Source: Azoarcus sp031556475
GTDB taxonomy: Bacteria; Pseudomonadota; Gammaproteobacteria; Burkholderiales; Rhodocyclaceae
DNA: 64,000 nt
Assembly: GCA_031556475.1 (NCBI GenBank)
Contig: JAVBSY010000025.1
Span: forward strand, 1-64,000
Direction: 5' to 3'
The notes under the pieces are model-generated. The model searched no databases. It was given only the letters and a program-made list of their open reading frames with translations, and was not told the origin of the DNA. Below, piece after piece: positions 27,279 to 35,499 of the stretch (within the stretch, counting starts at the first letter, position 1; every line of letters begins with the position of its first letter). Made by a program: the position numbers and the translations under genes.

Positions 27279-27935
27279 CTACCCGGAGAACGGCGTGCCG
27301 TCTTCGATCAGGTGGTGCTGGATCGCGTAGCGAACCATCTCGGCGGTATTGTTCAGCCCCATTTTCGAGAGAATGCTGGCTTTGTGCGTACTGACGGTCT
27401 TGACGCTGAGGTTGAGCTTGCGCCCTATTTCGGATACGCCCATGCCCTGGACGATCATCAGAAAAATCTGATAATTGCGGTCTGTCAGGCGGTTGTGTGG
27501 CAGTTGGGTATGACTGCCCTGCAGAATATCCCGCGTCAGGTTTTCCGCCACGCTCTGATTGATGAACAGGCCACCACCGGCGACTTTACGGATGGCCTCG
27601 GCCAACAAAGCCTCGGCATTGTCCTTGCACAAGTAGCCGGCGGCACCGGCTTTCAGCGCCCTGACGGCGTAGATATCTTCCTTGTGCATGCTCAGGATCA
27701 GAATCGGCAAACCGGGGAATTCGCTTTTGATCTGTTTGATCAATTCGATGCCGTTGCGTCCCGGCATGGTCAGGTCGAGAACCAGCGCATCCCAGCGCTC
27801 GCCACGCAGCATCGTCATGACCTCGGCGCCGTTGCTCGCTTCGCCGCCTACGGCGATATCGCCGGAGTCACTGAGAATATGCTTCAACCCCGCGCGCAGG
27901 ATGTCGTGATCGTCCGCGATCAGGATACGTATCAT
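27279..27935 (-). CDS. NarL/FixJ-type response regulator
   Basis: DNA-binding response regulator (218 aa). The receiver domain has the acidic pair IADDHD, phospho-acceptor Asp in VLDLTMPG and Lys in LCKDN; the LuxR-type helix-turn-helix has GMGVSEIGRKLNLSVKTVST. The ATG was chosen over an in-frame TTG two codons earlier because of GAGG seven bases upstream. It lies two bases past the kinase gene and upstream of nosZ on the same strand. Its likely targets are the palindromes before nosZ and before the copper operon. Confidence 0.88.
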   Translation of the reverse strand: MIRILIADDHDILRAGLKHILSDSGDIAVGGEASNGAEVMTMLRGERWDALVLDLTMPGRNGIELIKQIKSEFPGLPILILSMHKEDIYAVRALKAGAAGYLCKDNAEALLAEAIRKVAGGGLFINQSVAENLTRDILQGSHTQLPHNRLTDRNYQIFLMIVQGMGVSEIGRKLNLSVKTVSTHKASILSKMGLNNTAEMVRYAIQHHLIEDGTPFSG

Positions 27936-27937
27936 GA

Positions 27938-29083
27938 TCAAACCTCGGGAACCAAAGGCAGCGCTACCGTGATGTACGTCCCTTCACGGTTTTCGATGTT
28001 CATTTCGCCGCCGAGCATGCTGACCCGTTCGCGCATACCCAGCAACCCAAAACCTTTTTTGGGCTCCTGGTGATCGAATCCGACGCCGTTGTCCTGAATC
28101 GTCAACATCAACTGGCCGTCGACTTCCTGCAATCGCACCTTGACCTCCGTCGCCGCAGCATGGCGGGAAATATTGGTCAGGGCTTCCTGAACGAGCCGAA
28201 ATACCGCAATCGCTCCGCCCGCACCAAGATCGTATTCATCCTGGTCGGCGAAGAAATCGCATTCAACACCTGTGCGCTCGGTAAATTTTACCACCAGGTG
28301 CTCGAGCGCCGCGCACAGTCCGAGCACATCCAGCATGCCTGGCCGCAACCCCTCCGAAATCCGGCGCAGGGAATCGATGGTGCGCTCCACCAGCGCATGA
28401 GCCGAATCGGCACGTTCGACGAATGCGCCGCCCAGTCCGGCGCAGCGCTTGCGCAGCCAACCCAGATCGATGCGCAGCGCCGTCAGCGCCTGCCCGAGTT
28501 CGTCGTGCAATTCGCGCGCGATCGAGGTGCGCTCGTCCTCGCGCACGGTTTGCAGGAAGCGGGTCATTTCCTGCAGGCGCGCCTGGGAAAGCCTCAGTTC
28601 CGCTTCCGAGCGGCGCAGTTGTTCGGTGCGCTGTTCCACCCGCTCTTCCAGGCGTGTTTGCAACCCGTACAGTTCGATATGCGTTTTGACGCGCGCAAGC
28701 ACTTCGTCAGGCTGAAAAGGCTTGGCGATGTAATCCACCGCGCCGAGCGCGAAGCCTTTCACCGTGTCCTGGGTTTCGCGCAGCGCGGACAGGAAAATGA
28801 TCGGTACATCGCGCGTACCGGGGTCGGCGCGCAACAGTCGGCACAGCTCGTAGCCGTCCATGCCGGGCATCCTGACGTCGAGCAGAATCAGCGTCGGCGG
28901 CCGCTCCCGCGCCGAACGCAAGGCCATGCGCGCATCCTGTGCCGCACGGACGATGTATCCCGCCGCGGAGAGCAGGTCATTGAGCAGGTTGAGCGACGCG
29001 AGCGTGTCGTCGACGATCAACACCTCGGTTGCGTTGCTGGCCCCGTTCTTTTTACCCGTACCTGGTGCCGCCATTCCCATCAT
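27938..29083 (-). CDS. Receiver-histidine kinase hybrid (NarX/DegS-type)
   Basis: Cytoplasmic signalling protein (381 aa) with an N-terminal receiver domain (LIVDDTLASLNLL, LLDVRMPGMDGYE, AKPF), a coiled linker, and a HisKA_3-type kinase: phospho-His in SIARELHDELGQALTALRID, then an ATPase part (QEALTNISRHA, DNGVGF, GFGLLGMRERV). This kinase type pairs with NarL-family regulators such as the next gene. It has no membrane segment. It overlaps the upstream hybrid kinase gene by ATGA, so the upstream protein may pass phosphate to its receiver. Confidence 0.87.
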   Translation of the reverse strand: MMGMAAPGTGKKNGASNATEVLIVDDTLASLNLLNDLLSAAGYIVRAAQDARMALRSARERPPTLILLDVRMPGMDGYELCRLLRADPGTRDVPIIFLSALRETQDTVKGFALGAVDYIAKPFQPDEVLARVKTHIELYGLQTRLEERVEQRTEQLRRSEAELRLSQARLQEMTRFLQTVREDERTSIARELHDELGQALTALRIDLGWLRKRCAGLGGAFVERADSAHALVERTIDSLRRISEGLRPGMLDVLGLCAALEHLVVKFTERTGVECDFFADQDEYDLGAGGAIAVFRLVQEALTNISRHAAATEVKVRLQEVDGQLMLTIQDNGVGFDHQEPKKGFGLLGMRERVSMLGGEMNIENREGTYITVALPLVPEV

Positions 29084-31695
29084 GCTTCGCTCCCCTCGAT
29101 GCCCAGCATGTCCCAAAGCTCCTGGTAGCGGCGCTGTCTGGATAAGGCCGCTATTTTTTCGCCGAGGGTCGGCAGTACGGCCTCGACATCGGCAATCATC
29201 GCTTCGATTTCGATCGGATTGAGCGAAATGACCGCTCGGATCAAACGCTCCCGTACCTCCTGCGGCAGCAAGGGCAGCGCGTTCCGGGCAAAATCCGCAT
29301 CCACCCGCTCCATCGCCTGCGGTGAAATCGGTGCGCCGCGCGATTCGAAAACGTTCTCGATCATCCTCAGCAGATCGCTTTCCGCGAACGGCTTGCTCAA
29401 AAACCCATCGACCCCGGCAGCTAGCGACGCCGCACGGCTCTCGGCCATGGCGTTGGCCGACAACATGATGACCGCCGGCCCCTCCGCACCACGGCGTTTG
29501 ATCGGCGGCACCAGATCGATGCCTTCGCCGTCCGGCAGATACCAATCCAGCAACACCAGATCAGGCGCACTCGTTTCGAGGGCATTACGGGCCGCTGCGA
29601 GATTTTCGGCTTCATCGACATCGAAGCCGAGCGGCCGCAGCATCTCACCCACCAGTAAACGCCCTTCCGGACTGTCGTCGACCACCAGCGCCGACATTTT
29701 CCGCTCCAGACAAATCGAATGCGCCGGACACGCCACATTCGTCAATCCAGCCGATTCACTCTCGTCCGCCTTCACCGCCACGCCATCTTTCGTCAGCACC
29801 TCGATGGCGAAAGAAAAACACGCTCCCTCGCCCGGCTTCGATTCGACAGCCAACTCCCCGCCCATCAGGTGTGCGTAGTGGCGGCTGATCGTCAGCCCCA
29901 GACCCGTGCCGCCTTGCTGCAAGGAGCCGATTTGCTCAAAGGAAGAAAAAATACGCTCCCGATCCTCTGCACTGATGCCGATGCCGGTATCCCGTACCGC
30001 AAAGGACAATTCGACCGTATCGCCACGTACGGGCCGTGCCAGCGCACGCACGACGATTTCCCCGTGCGCAGTGAATTTCACCGCGTTGGACAAAAGATTC
30101 AGCATGATCTGGCGCAGCATGCCCGGGTCCAGACAAACGATCGCCGGCAGGGATTCGGCCACGAGTTTCAGCGCCAGCCCCTTTTCATCGGCCCGCAACC
30201 GCATCATGTCGACGACCTGCTCCAGCAATTCCTTTACATCGACCTCCTCCGGCCGCATTTCCATCTTTCCGGATTCGATCTTGGACAATTCGAGAATATC
30301 GTTGATCAGCGTCAGCAGATGGCGGCCGGAGTGGTTGATGATCTGCAGGTTGCGCTGGTTTTGCGACGAAAGCGCATGGTCCTTTTCCATCAACTGCGAA
30401 AAGCCGATGACCGCGTTCAGCGGCGTGCACAATTCATGGCTCATGTTCGCCAGAAAGGTCGATTTACTATGATTGGCCGCCTCTGCCTGATCGCGCGCCA
30501 CGGTCAATTCCTCCGTGCGCTGCTTGACCAGATCTTCCAGATGCTCTCTATGCGCGGCCAGGTCGCTTTCATTCTTCTTGCGCTGCGTGATATCCGAAAA
30601 AATCGAGATGTAGCGCCGAATGCGCCCATCCGGACCACGCAGCGCCTGCATCGATATTTCCTCGGGAAAAATCTCGCCGCTCTTGCGCTTGTTCCAGATT
30701 TCTCCCCGCCAATGGCCATCCCGATACAGGCTTTCCCACAATCGGGTGTAAAAGGAGCGGTCGTGCACGCCGGATTTCAGTATCCGTGGATTGCGCCCGA
30801 TGACCTCTTCGCGCGCATAGCCGGAAATACCGCAAAACGCATCGTTCACCCAAAGGATCGTGCCTTGCGCGTCGGTAATCACCGCCCCTTCGGCCATGGC
30901 CGCGAAAGCCGCCTCGTTTTCCCGCCGCACTTCATCCTGCTGCAGCAAGTCCGCCGCGCGTTTGCGCGATACCCTATGCAGCAGGAAAATCGTCGCAATA
31001 CCCAGCAGCCAAACACCGGCATGCCAGGATCGAATGGCACGCCAGGTGGGTTCCTGTGCGGTGCGGTAGGTGTTGAGGTCGATGGATACCGTGGCCCCGC
31101 CGCGCAGCCCGCCGACCGGAATCAAGGTATCGCGGTGGCAATCCAGGCATTCCTTTTCCATGCGCATCGGAATCATCGCGCGCATCAGCCCGTGCCCGCC
31201 TTTTTTCGGCAAGGACTCGGTAACGATGTTGGCGCCTTTGTCCAACGATTCCAGCGCCTGGCGCTCCCATTCGTCCGGCGCGTTGTCGAGGTTGCGCAAT
31301 TGCTTCGAGGTCAATCTTTCCTGGCTGCCGAATTCCTTGTTGGTCATGCCTTGAATGGCAAGCAGCAAATGCATCGGCGTAACGGAAACGATGCCGATCC
31401 GCTCACCCGTGCCACGTACCGCCGTATAGCGTTCTTCCTGTTCGAGCGAATTGATCGGCGGGATATTCTTCTCGCGGACGAAAATGCCCCCGACGGACGA
31501 CGCCCATTTTCGGATCGCCATGTCCTTTTTCAGGTTGGCGATGGCGTCGATGCGCGCCAACTCGGCCGCGGCGCGGTTCAATTGTTCCTTTTGCGTCAGC
31601 AGTGACGCGAGAATCAACACGGTCCAGACAACGACGGCCAGAACGGTGCCTGCCACCCCGGAAAAGGGAAGAAAATGCTTTGCAGAGGCCTTCAC
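29080..31695 (-). CDS. Hybrid sensor histidine kinase with heme-motif periplasmic domain
   Basis: Membrane sensor of 871 residues. After the first helix (about 14-34) comes a periplasmic Tll0287-like (DUF3365) domain that contains a c-type heme motif CLDCH at residues 183-187. A second helix (about 225-242) is followed by a PAS domain (AFCGISGYAREEVIGRNPRI), HisKA (MSHELCTPLNAVIGFSQL), ATPase (NLLSNAVKFTAHGE, DTGIGI, GTGLGLTISRH), a receiver (LLDWYLPDGEGID, LSKPF) and a tail. It probably senses redox state or a gas such as NO. It starts the three-gene cassette that ends in the NarL-type regulator. Confidence 0.9.
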   Translation of the reverse strand: MKASAKHFLPFSGVAGTVLAVVVWTVLILASLLTQKEQLNRAAAELARIDAIANLKKDMAIRKWASSVGGIFVREKNIPPINSLEQEERYTAVRGTGERIGIVSVTPMHLLLAIQGMTNKEFGSQERLTSKQLRNLDNAPDEWERQALESLDKGANIVTESLPKKGGHGLMRAMIPMRMEKECLDCHRDTLIPVGGLRGGATVSIDLNTYRTAQEPTWRAIRSWHAGVWLLGIATIFLLHRVSRKRAADLLQQDEVRRENEAAFAAMAEGAVITDAQGTILWVNDAFCGISGYAREEVIGRNPRILKSGVHDRSFYTRLWESLYRDGHWRGEIWNKRKSGEIFPEEISMQALRGPDGRIRRYISIFSDITQRKKNESDLAAHREHLEDLVKQRTEELTVARDQAEAANHSKSTFLANMSHELCTPLNAVIGFSQLMEKDHALSSQNQRNLQIINHSGRHLLTLINDILELSKIESGKMEMRPEEVDVKELLEQVVDMMRLRADEKGLALKLVAESLPAIVCLDPGMLRQIMLNLLSNAVKFTAHGEIVVRALARPVRGDTVELSFAVRDTGIGISAEDRERIFSSFEQIGSLQQGGTGLGLTISRHYAHLMGGELAVESKPGEGACFSFAIEVLTKDGVAVKADESESAGLTNVACPAHSICLERKMSALVVDDSPEGRLLVGEMLRPLGFDVDEAENLAAARNALETSAPDLVLLDWYLPDGEGIDLVPPIKRRGAEGPAVIMLSANAMAESRAASLAAGVDGFLSKPFAESDLLRMIENVFESRGAPISPQAMERVDADFARNALPLLPQEVRERLIRAVISLNPIEIEAMIADVEAVLPTLGEKIAALSRQRRYQELWDMLGIEGSEA

Positions 31696-31770
31696 GGTGG
31701 GAAAAGCGCTTCGACGCCGACGGTAAGTGCAACCGGGTCACTCTGGTCTTCTTCGGTAGCGTCGTCAACA

Positions 31771-31833
31771 AACCGGACCGGGAATCGAACCCGGTGCGAT
31801 GAATACGTCGCAGCCCGACTGCTGTATCCGGAA
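31771..31833 (-). other. tRNA-like sequence (probable tRNA relic)
   Basis: On the minus strand a T-arm is plain: CCGGG, loop TTCGATT, CCCGG. It is preceded by a D-arm-like segment (AGTCGGG between CAGC and CTG) and flanked by a partly pairing acceptor (TTCCGGA with TCCGGTT, five of seven pairs). The total of about 63 nt leaves no proper anticodon arm or variable loop, and no CCA follows. A degenerate tRNA or integration scar is possible; a working tRNA is not. Confidence 0.35.
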
Positions 31834-31891
31834 TGCACTCCGCGCTCAAACTCCACGGCGAACAAGCATCCCGCTCTTACACAGTCCGCCA

Positions 31892-31911
31892 GCCTAGGAA
31901 TATTCCTAGGC
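31892..31911. promoter_or_regulatory. 20-bp perfect palindrome upstream of the copper operon
   Basis: GCCTAGGAATATTCCTAGGC is a perfect 20-bp palindrome 47 bp before the first gene of the plus-strand operon. It contains the same 16-bp core as the site before nosZ. It is the likely operator of the neighbouring NarL-type regulator. Confidence 0.68.
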
Positions 31912-31958
31912 ATGATCAGCCATTTTTACCGGAGTCGACCAGGATTCACCACCTTTCG

Positions 31959-32648
31959 ATGCACGCCCTCGTCGACGCAAAATCACACTTGATCGGAAAC
32001 CGTCTGGTCTTTAAACGGTTTTATTCAGCAGCACGTTCGATCAAAGCGATAAAGGCGGCCCAGTTGAAAGAAGCAATCTCCAAAGTAAGTCCCGCGACAC
32101 CCGCCGAGTTGCTCCTCGCGCCCCTTCTGCACAGCCCTGCGGAACGGCGAGGCCATGCGCGCGCGCATACAAGCGCCGGAAGCCTGCGGCGCGTACTGCT
32201 CGGGCTCATTGGCGCACTCATGCTCGCCTTGCCGATCGTCGTCGCCTATAAACTATCTCCGATACTCTTTCCCACGCCGGATATCGAAGTTCTGCCCGCA
32301 ACCGGCTGCAATATCGTGCAGCGCGCCTGCCCGGCGAGCATTCCCGGCGGCGTGGTCGCACTGCGACTACTGGCGCCTTCCACCACCCTCGCCGGTTCTT
32401 TTCAGGTATCGCTGACGACGCAGGGTATCGTGCCGGACAAGGTCGAAATCGATTTCGCCGGCGTGGACATGGACATGGGCCCCAGCCGGACCACGCTGAA
32501 ACCGGACGGCAACGGTCATTACACCGCCGAAACCCGCCTGCCCGCCTGCATTACCGGTGCGATGTTATGGCGCGCGACGGTGGTGCTGCACATGCGCGGG
32601 CAACGCGCGATCATTCCCTATGCGTTCCTCTCAGGCACGAACGATTGA
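31959..32648 (+). CDS. Membrane-anchored protein with FixH/YtkA-like domain
   Basis: A 229-residue protein: a cytoplasmic N-terminal part of about 90 residues, one membrane helix (VLLGLIGALMLALPIVVAYK), then a periplasmic domain with FixH/YtkA-like traits (EIDFAGVDMDMGPSRTTLKP, then GHYTAETRLPACITGAMLWR). The Met-rich DMDMG and the cysteines could bind copper. Starts upstream would overlap the palindromic operator, so MHALVDAK was taken; no strong Shine-Dalgarno supports it. It overlaps the SCO gene that follows. Function is unknown; a part in copper delivery is inferred from the neighbours. Confidence 0.6.
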   Translation: MHALVDAKSHLIGNRLVFKRFYSAARSIKAIKAAQLKEAISKVSPATPAELLLAPLLHSPAERRGHARAHTSAGSLRRVLLGLIGALMLALPIVVAYKLSPILFPTPDIEVLPATGCNIVQRACPASIPGGVVALRLLAPSTTLAGSFQVSLTTQGIVPDKVEIDFAGVDMDMGPSRTTLKPDGNGHYTAETRLPACITGAMLWRATVVLHMRGQRAIIPYAFLSGTND

Positions 32649-33255
32649 CCCGCCGAACTGGGTACTGGCGCTCATCGCGCTGCTGCTCGCACTGGCGGTT
32701 GCCGGCCTGGCGCTGGGCTGGCACCCCACCCCTGCGGAACGCCCCCTGCCCGGGCCAGGATTGCCACCCGGCGGCGACTTCAGCTTGTCGGCCACGCACG
32801 GCTCCACCGTTTCACTCCACGATTTTCGCGGCAAGGCCGTCTTGCTCCATTTCGGCTGCGCCCATTGCGCCGACCGGAGCCCCACCGCCTTGAGCACCAT
32901 GGCCAGCGCCATCGAACAACTCGAACCCAAGGAAAAAGCGCAACTGGCGGCGATCTTCATTTCCATCGATCCCGCGCGCGACACGCCCGAGCGCCTTGGG
33001 GCGTATATTGCGCCCTTCGGCGGCAATCTCATCGGCGCAACGGGAAGCGATGCGCAGATCGCCGACATCGCACGGCGCTACGGCGTTCTATACGCCAGGC
33101 GGAATACCGACCCGGACGCAGGGGACGATGGCATCGACCATTCCGGGGATATTTACGTGATCGGCAGGAACGGCCGGGTTACCGACAAACTCGCTCCCGG
33201 CGCATCTCCGGTCAAACTGGCCTTGGCCATTCGTCAATCGTTGAACATCGAATAA
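32620..33255 (+). CDS. Divergent SCO1/SenC family protein
   Basis: Membrane-anchored thioredoxin-fold protein (211 aa; helix about 14-33). The SCO fold is clear (LHDFRGKAVLLHFGC, IFISIDPARDTPERLGAYIAPFG) and the copper-ligand His is kept in DHSGDIYVIG (His174). The usual CxxxC is altered: Cys80 and Cys83 form CAHC, and the place of the second normal Cys is Ser87. It may still bind copper or act as a thiol reductase. The start lies inside the end of the preceding gene, so the two are coupled. Confidence 0.8.
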   Translation: MRSSQARTIDPPNWVLALIALLLALAVAGLALGWHPTPAERPLPGPGLPPGGDFSLSATHGSTVSLHDFRGKAVLLHFGCAHCADRSPTALSTMASAIEQLEPKEKAQLAAIFISIDPARDTPERLGAYIAPFGGNLIGATGSDAQIADIARRYGVLYARRNTDPDAGDDGIDHSGDIYVIGRNGRVTDKLAPGASPVKLALAIRQSLNIE

Positions 33256-33265
33256 AGGGATTGCC

Positions 33266-33721
33266 ATGAAAAAATCTTGCGCGTTCATCTTCGGCCTCGT
33301 GCTCTCCAGCCTGGCGCTGGCCGGCGCGAGCGAACAGGTTTCCGTCGTCAATCCATACGTCCGCCAGGCGCCACCGTCCGCACCCGCCACCGGCGCGTTC
33401 ATGGTGCTGAAGAACAACGGCGATACGGACGTCCGGCTGCTCAAGGTCAGCAACCCCGCCTCGCGCATCACCGAGTTGCATACCCACACCCACGAGGACG
33501 GCATGATGAAAATGCGGCAAGTCGCCGGCATCGACATCAAAGCGAAAGGAGAAACCGTCCTCCAGCCCGGCGGGCTCCACATCATGATGATCGACCTGAA
33601 AGCGCCGTTGCAGGAAGGCGAATCCGTTCCGCTGACGCTGACTTTCGACGACGGTTCGAACCTGCAGGTCGACGCCAAGGTGATGCGCCCGAGCGCCGCA
33701 CAGATGCACATGGGCAAGTAA
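33266..33721 (+). CDS. PCuAC-type periplasmic copper chaperone
   Basis: Secreted copper(I) carrier (151 aa) of the PCuAC/DUF461 family, with a signal peptide and the family's His/Met cluster: HTHTHEDGMMKMRQV followed by GGLHIMMIDL. PCuAC proteins pass Cu(I) to CuA sites, usually together with SCO proteins, and both types are present here. Given the nosZ-linked operator upstream, the CuA or CuZ site of N2O reductase is a likely client. It begins ten bases after the SCO gene. Confidence 0.88.
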   Translation: MKKSCAFIFGLVLSSLALAGASEQVSVVNPYVRQAPPSAPATGAFMVLKNNGDTDVRLLKVSNPASRITELHTHTHEDGMMKMRQVAGIDIKAKGETVLQPGGLHIMMIDLKAPLQEGESVPLTLTFDDGSNLQVDAKVMRPSAAQMHMGK

Positions 33722-33738
33722 CCGACACTCGCACGACC

Positions 33739-34437
33739 ATGCTCACACTGCGGACCACCCTGCTTGCGCTGTCGCCCTTTTTCCTGGCCGCATCCGGCAG
33801 CGCCACCGCCGATGCCGCAACCAACACCGCGCTCTATGCGCGCGTGGCCGCTCACCCCTCGTCGGGCGAGTGCATCGAGGCCGAACTCGACCTGGCGCCG
33901 GACGACATCACCCGCGCCGAACTTCCGGCGGATGTGCCCGCAAGCACCCGGCTCCACTATTCCATGCGCTACAACGACGTGGCGGAAGGTTGGAGCTGGC
34001 CCGACGCCTCGGCGGAAAAAACGCCTGAATACTTCCTCTTCAAATATCTGCCCCTCGGCTCCGAAACCGAGGAACGCGGCAGCTATCTTCAAGAGGATAA
34101 AATCGGCGAACTCCAGACGACACAAATCCGCTGGCGCTACGATTACTTCCTGGCTTTCCCGAACCTGGCCGATTTCGCCATACCCGACGACGGCGAGCCC
34201 GGTTTCGCCAGCCCGGACACGGCGGTTCCACCACAAGCCGTAAAACTGCGGGCCTACGCGTGCCTGACGGCACCGGTGACCCGTGAAAGCACGACCTTCT
34301 GGAAAGCAACGCATGGCAATCCGGTCGATTTCACGCTGAAGAAGCGCTACCTGATCGGACACCTGCAACGCATCGACTTTTTCGACGGGCGCAACGGCCA
34401 GACCATTGCAACCATACTCCCCACGTCACGTCCCTGA
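33739..34437 (+). CDS. Periplasmic protein of unknown function (copper operon)
   Basis: A 232-residue exported protein with a signal peptide (LRTTLLALSPFFLAASGSATADA) and two cysteines far apart (GECIEAEL, AYACLTAP). I do not recognise a family. The body is rich in acidic and aromatic residues (EGWSWPDASAEKTPEYF, RWRYDYFLAFPNLADF). It sits 17 bp behind the PCuAC gene and before another small exported protein, so it likely belongs to the copper-handling set. Confidence 0.72.
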   Translation: MLTLRTTLLALSPFFLAASGSATADAATNTALYARVAAHPSSGECIEAELDLAPDDITRAELPADVPASTRLHYSMRYNDVAEGWSWPDASAEKTPEYFLFKYLPLGSETEERGSYLQEDKIGELQTTQIRWRYDYFLAFPNLADFAIPDDGEPGFASPDTAVPPQAVKLRAYACLTAPVTRESTTFWKATHGNPVDFTLKKRYLIGHLQRIDFFDGRNGQTIATILPTSRP

Positions 34438-34477
34438 ACTCGCGGCAGACGTGAACACACATCGAACAGGAGGACTC

Positions 34478-34840
34478 ATGATCCGCAACCACTCAAGCCT
34501 GTCGGCCCTGCTCATGGCGGCGGCCATCGCCGGCGGCTTCGCCGGTAGCGCGCAAGCCCAGTCTGCGGACGACCTGCAGAAAGCCGTAACCGAGTTGGGC
34601 AAACTGAACGGCATCGCGCTGGCATGCAAGCAAGGCGCGCTTTCCGCCCGGCTGCGCGAGGCGGTGATCGACCTGGCGCCGAAGGAAAGAACCATCGGCG
34701 AATATTTCGAGCAGGCAACAAACGAAACATTCCTGTCTTTCGGGCAAAACGACGAAAAATGCCCGGACGGAAAAACGCTCGCCGATCAGGCCGCAGCCGC
34801 ACGCGAAGCCCTGCGCCAGGCGGTCGGCGCCAAACCATGA
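34478..34840 (+). CDS. Small exported protein of unknown function (copper operon)
   Basis: A 120-residue protein with a signal peptide ending in AQAQ and a predicted helical body (SADDLQKAVTELGKLNGIAL). Two cysteines, in ALACKQG and EKCPDG, could form one disulfide. A strong AGGAGG lies five bases before the ATG. It overlaps the following SCO gene by ATGA. Not recognised. Confidence 0.78.
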   Translation: MIRNHSSLSALLMAAAIAGGFAGSAQAQSADDLQKAVTELGKLNGIALACKQGALSARLREAVIDLAPKERTIGEYFEQATNETFLSFGQNDEKCPDGKTLADQAAAAREALRQAVGAKP

Positions 34841-35454
34841 GTGCCTGCCTGTTCGGCCGCCTGCTGCGTGGCCTGCTGCTCTCGTCGCTGCTCCTGCTCG
34901 GCGGCGCACACGCACAAAGCACATCGACGCACGGCCTGAACGGCGACGAGAGCGACGCGCCCGCCGGCGCGCGCGCGCGCTACCTGCTTGTCGGCCCCGA
35001 CGGAGGCGCGGTGAGCGACGAGGATTTCCGCGGGCGCTTTCAACTGATCACTTTCGGCTACACCTTCTGCCCCGACGTATGCCCGACCACGCTGGTGGAC
35101 ATGGCCGAAGTGCTGCGCCTGCTGGGTGACAAGGCCGCCAACGTGCAAGGCATCTTCATTTCCGTGGACCCCGAGCGCGACACACCCAAGACGCTGAGTA
35201 CCTACACGAAATTCTTCGACACACGCATTCTCGGACTGACCGGCTCCGCGGCGCTCGTCGAGCGCGCGGCAAAGAACTTCAAGGTCAAATACGCCAAAGT
35301 ACCGGACAGCAGCGGCGCACCCAATCTGTACGCCGTCGACCACTCCGCGGGACTGTATCTGCTCGGCAAGAACGGCGAATTCATCAAGAAAATCGGCTAC
35401 GGCACACCACCCGAGCAGATCGCTGCCGACCTGCAGGCGATTATCGGCAACTAA
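34837..35454 (+). CDS. SCO1/SenC/PrrC family copper chaperone
   Basis: Exported thioredoxin-fold copper protein (205 aa) with a signal peptide, the canonical copper site YTFCPDVCPTTL (Cys78, Cys82) and the distal His in AVDHSAGLY. SCO proteins load or reduce CuA sites of oxidases and, in some bacteria, of N2O reductase. It is the regular counterpart to the divergent SCO protein earlier in the operon; having both suggests a split between copper delivery and redox work. Confidence 0.88.
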   Translation: MSACLFGRLLRGLLLSSLLLLGGAHAQSTSTHGLNGDESDAPAGARARYLLVGPDGGAVSDEDFRGRFQLITFGYTFCPDVCPTTLVDMAEVLRLLGDKAANVQGIFISVDPERDTPKTLSTYTKFFDTRILGLTGSAALVERAAKNFKVKYAKVPDSSGAPNLYAVDHSAGLYLLGKNGEFIKKIGYGTPPEQIAADLQAIIGN

Positions 35455-35499
35455 TGCTTGCTCCGCGCAACCCCGAACACCCCATCGTGGATATTTGCC

